From NCBI GenBank assembly GCA_017051695.1, contig JAFIDK010000001.1:620001-684000 (forward strand): DNA of 64,000 nucleotides, given 5' to 3'. The first letter of the stretch is position 1; each line of letters begins with the position of its first letter. Under the pieces are notes generated by a model, which was not told where the DNA came from, did no database searches, and worked only from the letters and a program-made list of their open reading frames with translations. Source of the DNA: Algoriphagus aestuarii (lineage in GTDB: Bacteria > Bacteroidota > Bacteroidia > Cytophagales > Cyclobacteriaceae). Made by a program: the position numbers and the translations under genes. Shown piece after piece: positions 63,760 through 64,000 of this stretch.

Positions 63760-64000
63760 ATGAACATTGGAGAATATTTATTAAAGAATAAACTATATGA
63801 AGACTCAGAAACTTCTGTATATGAGGCTGTACACCATCAATCAGGTGTCAAGGTTATTTTAAAGGTTCATTCTGATGATTTTCCTTCTCCCCAAAAAATC
63901 GAACGGATCAAGACGGAATTCAAGTTGGGTGAAAGTATCTCAGGGGAAGGTCTGGCACATTACCTGGAACTGGTTAGAATCGGGAATGGCTTTGCCATCA
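63760..64000 (+). CDS. Protein-kinase-like gene, N-terminus (cut by window edge)
   Basis: The ATG at 63760 opens a frame that runs off the right edge; 80 residues are seen. The pattern EYLLKNKLYEDSETSVYEAVHHQSG-KVILKVH resembles the N-lobe of a Ser/Thr protein kinase, with the Lys of VILKVH in the place of the ATP-binding lysine. Bacteroidota often carry such a kinase domain at the start of very large proteins with an ATPase, GAF and histidine kinase. The rest cannot be seen here. Confidence 0.65.
   Translation, partial: MNIGEYLLKNKLYEDSETSVYEAVHHQSGVKVILKVHSDDFPSPQKIERIKTEFKLGESISGEGLAHYLELVRIGNGFAI

Overview
The window looks like a chromosome segment of a Bacteroidota bacterium, most likely of the Cytophagales/Cyclobacteriaceae (Algoriphagus-like). 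This is inferred from the gliding lipoprotein GldB, PorP/SprF-type outer-membrane proteins beside an SprB-repeat protein with a gliding-type C-terminal domain, many lipoproteins with short lipoboxes, moderate AT-richness, few Shine-Dalgarno sequences, and TAnnTTTG-like -7 promoter elements. No tRNA, rRNA, CRISPR array, prophage or insertion sequence was recognised.

Layout. 1-4195: a truncated M28 peptidase, a TolB-like propeller lipoprotein, an unknown lipoprotein, a monohaem cytochrome-like lipoprotein and an MscS channel. 4352-8880: a surface-protein cassette of two PorP/SprF paralogues flanking an SprB-repeat/PKD protein carrying a type IX secretion C-terminal domain. 9090-18015: housekeeping genes, namely lysA, a histidine kinase/response regulator pair, a dipeptide epimerase, an M14 carboxypeptidase, a SIMPL protein, rlmF and an OsmC peroxidase. 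Strong bidirectional terminators separate the convergent pairs.

18094-36736 is a minus-strand Wzx/Wzy-type polysaccharide locus: Wza-like SLBB exporter, Wzz-like protein, flippase, polymerase, five glycosyltransferases, three SAM methyltransferases, a radical SAM/SPASM enzyme and an asparagine synthase. Plus-strand gldB interrupts it, and nth (endonuclease III) lies at its upstream end.

37793-48221: an unknown secreted protein with a promoter-overlapping palindrome, a DmpA-type P1 peptidase with a DUF3052 protein, a cyclic-nucleotide-binding/patatin fusion, an O-methyltransferase, and a compact group made of a seven-helix membrane protein, a Tat-exported intradiol dioxygenase with a C-terminal extension, a DUF3500 protein and a DUF418 membrane protein. 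48493-56394: gamma-glutamyltransferase, an APC permease, an S9 peptidase and a tightly packed tail of small secreted proteins (DsrE, NTF2-like, VOC, a frameshifted small gene, DUF6090). 56931-64000: a propeller/Y_Y_Y/histidine-kinase sensor split by a frameshift, a 62-residue coiled-coil ORF, a carotenoid-oxygenase homologue and the start of a protein-kinase-like gene.

The observations most worth checking are the two frameshifts near 55.47 and 58.99 kb, the dioxygenase-DUF3500 module, the palindrome over the promoter of the 37793 gene, a 65-nt hairpin at 43.7 kb, and tandem heptamers beside two convergent terminators.
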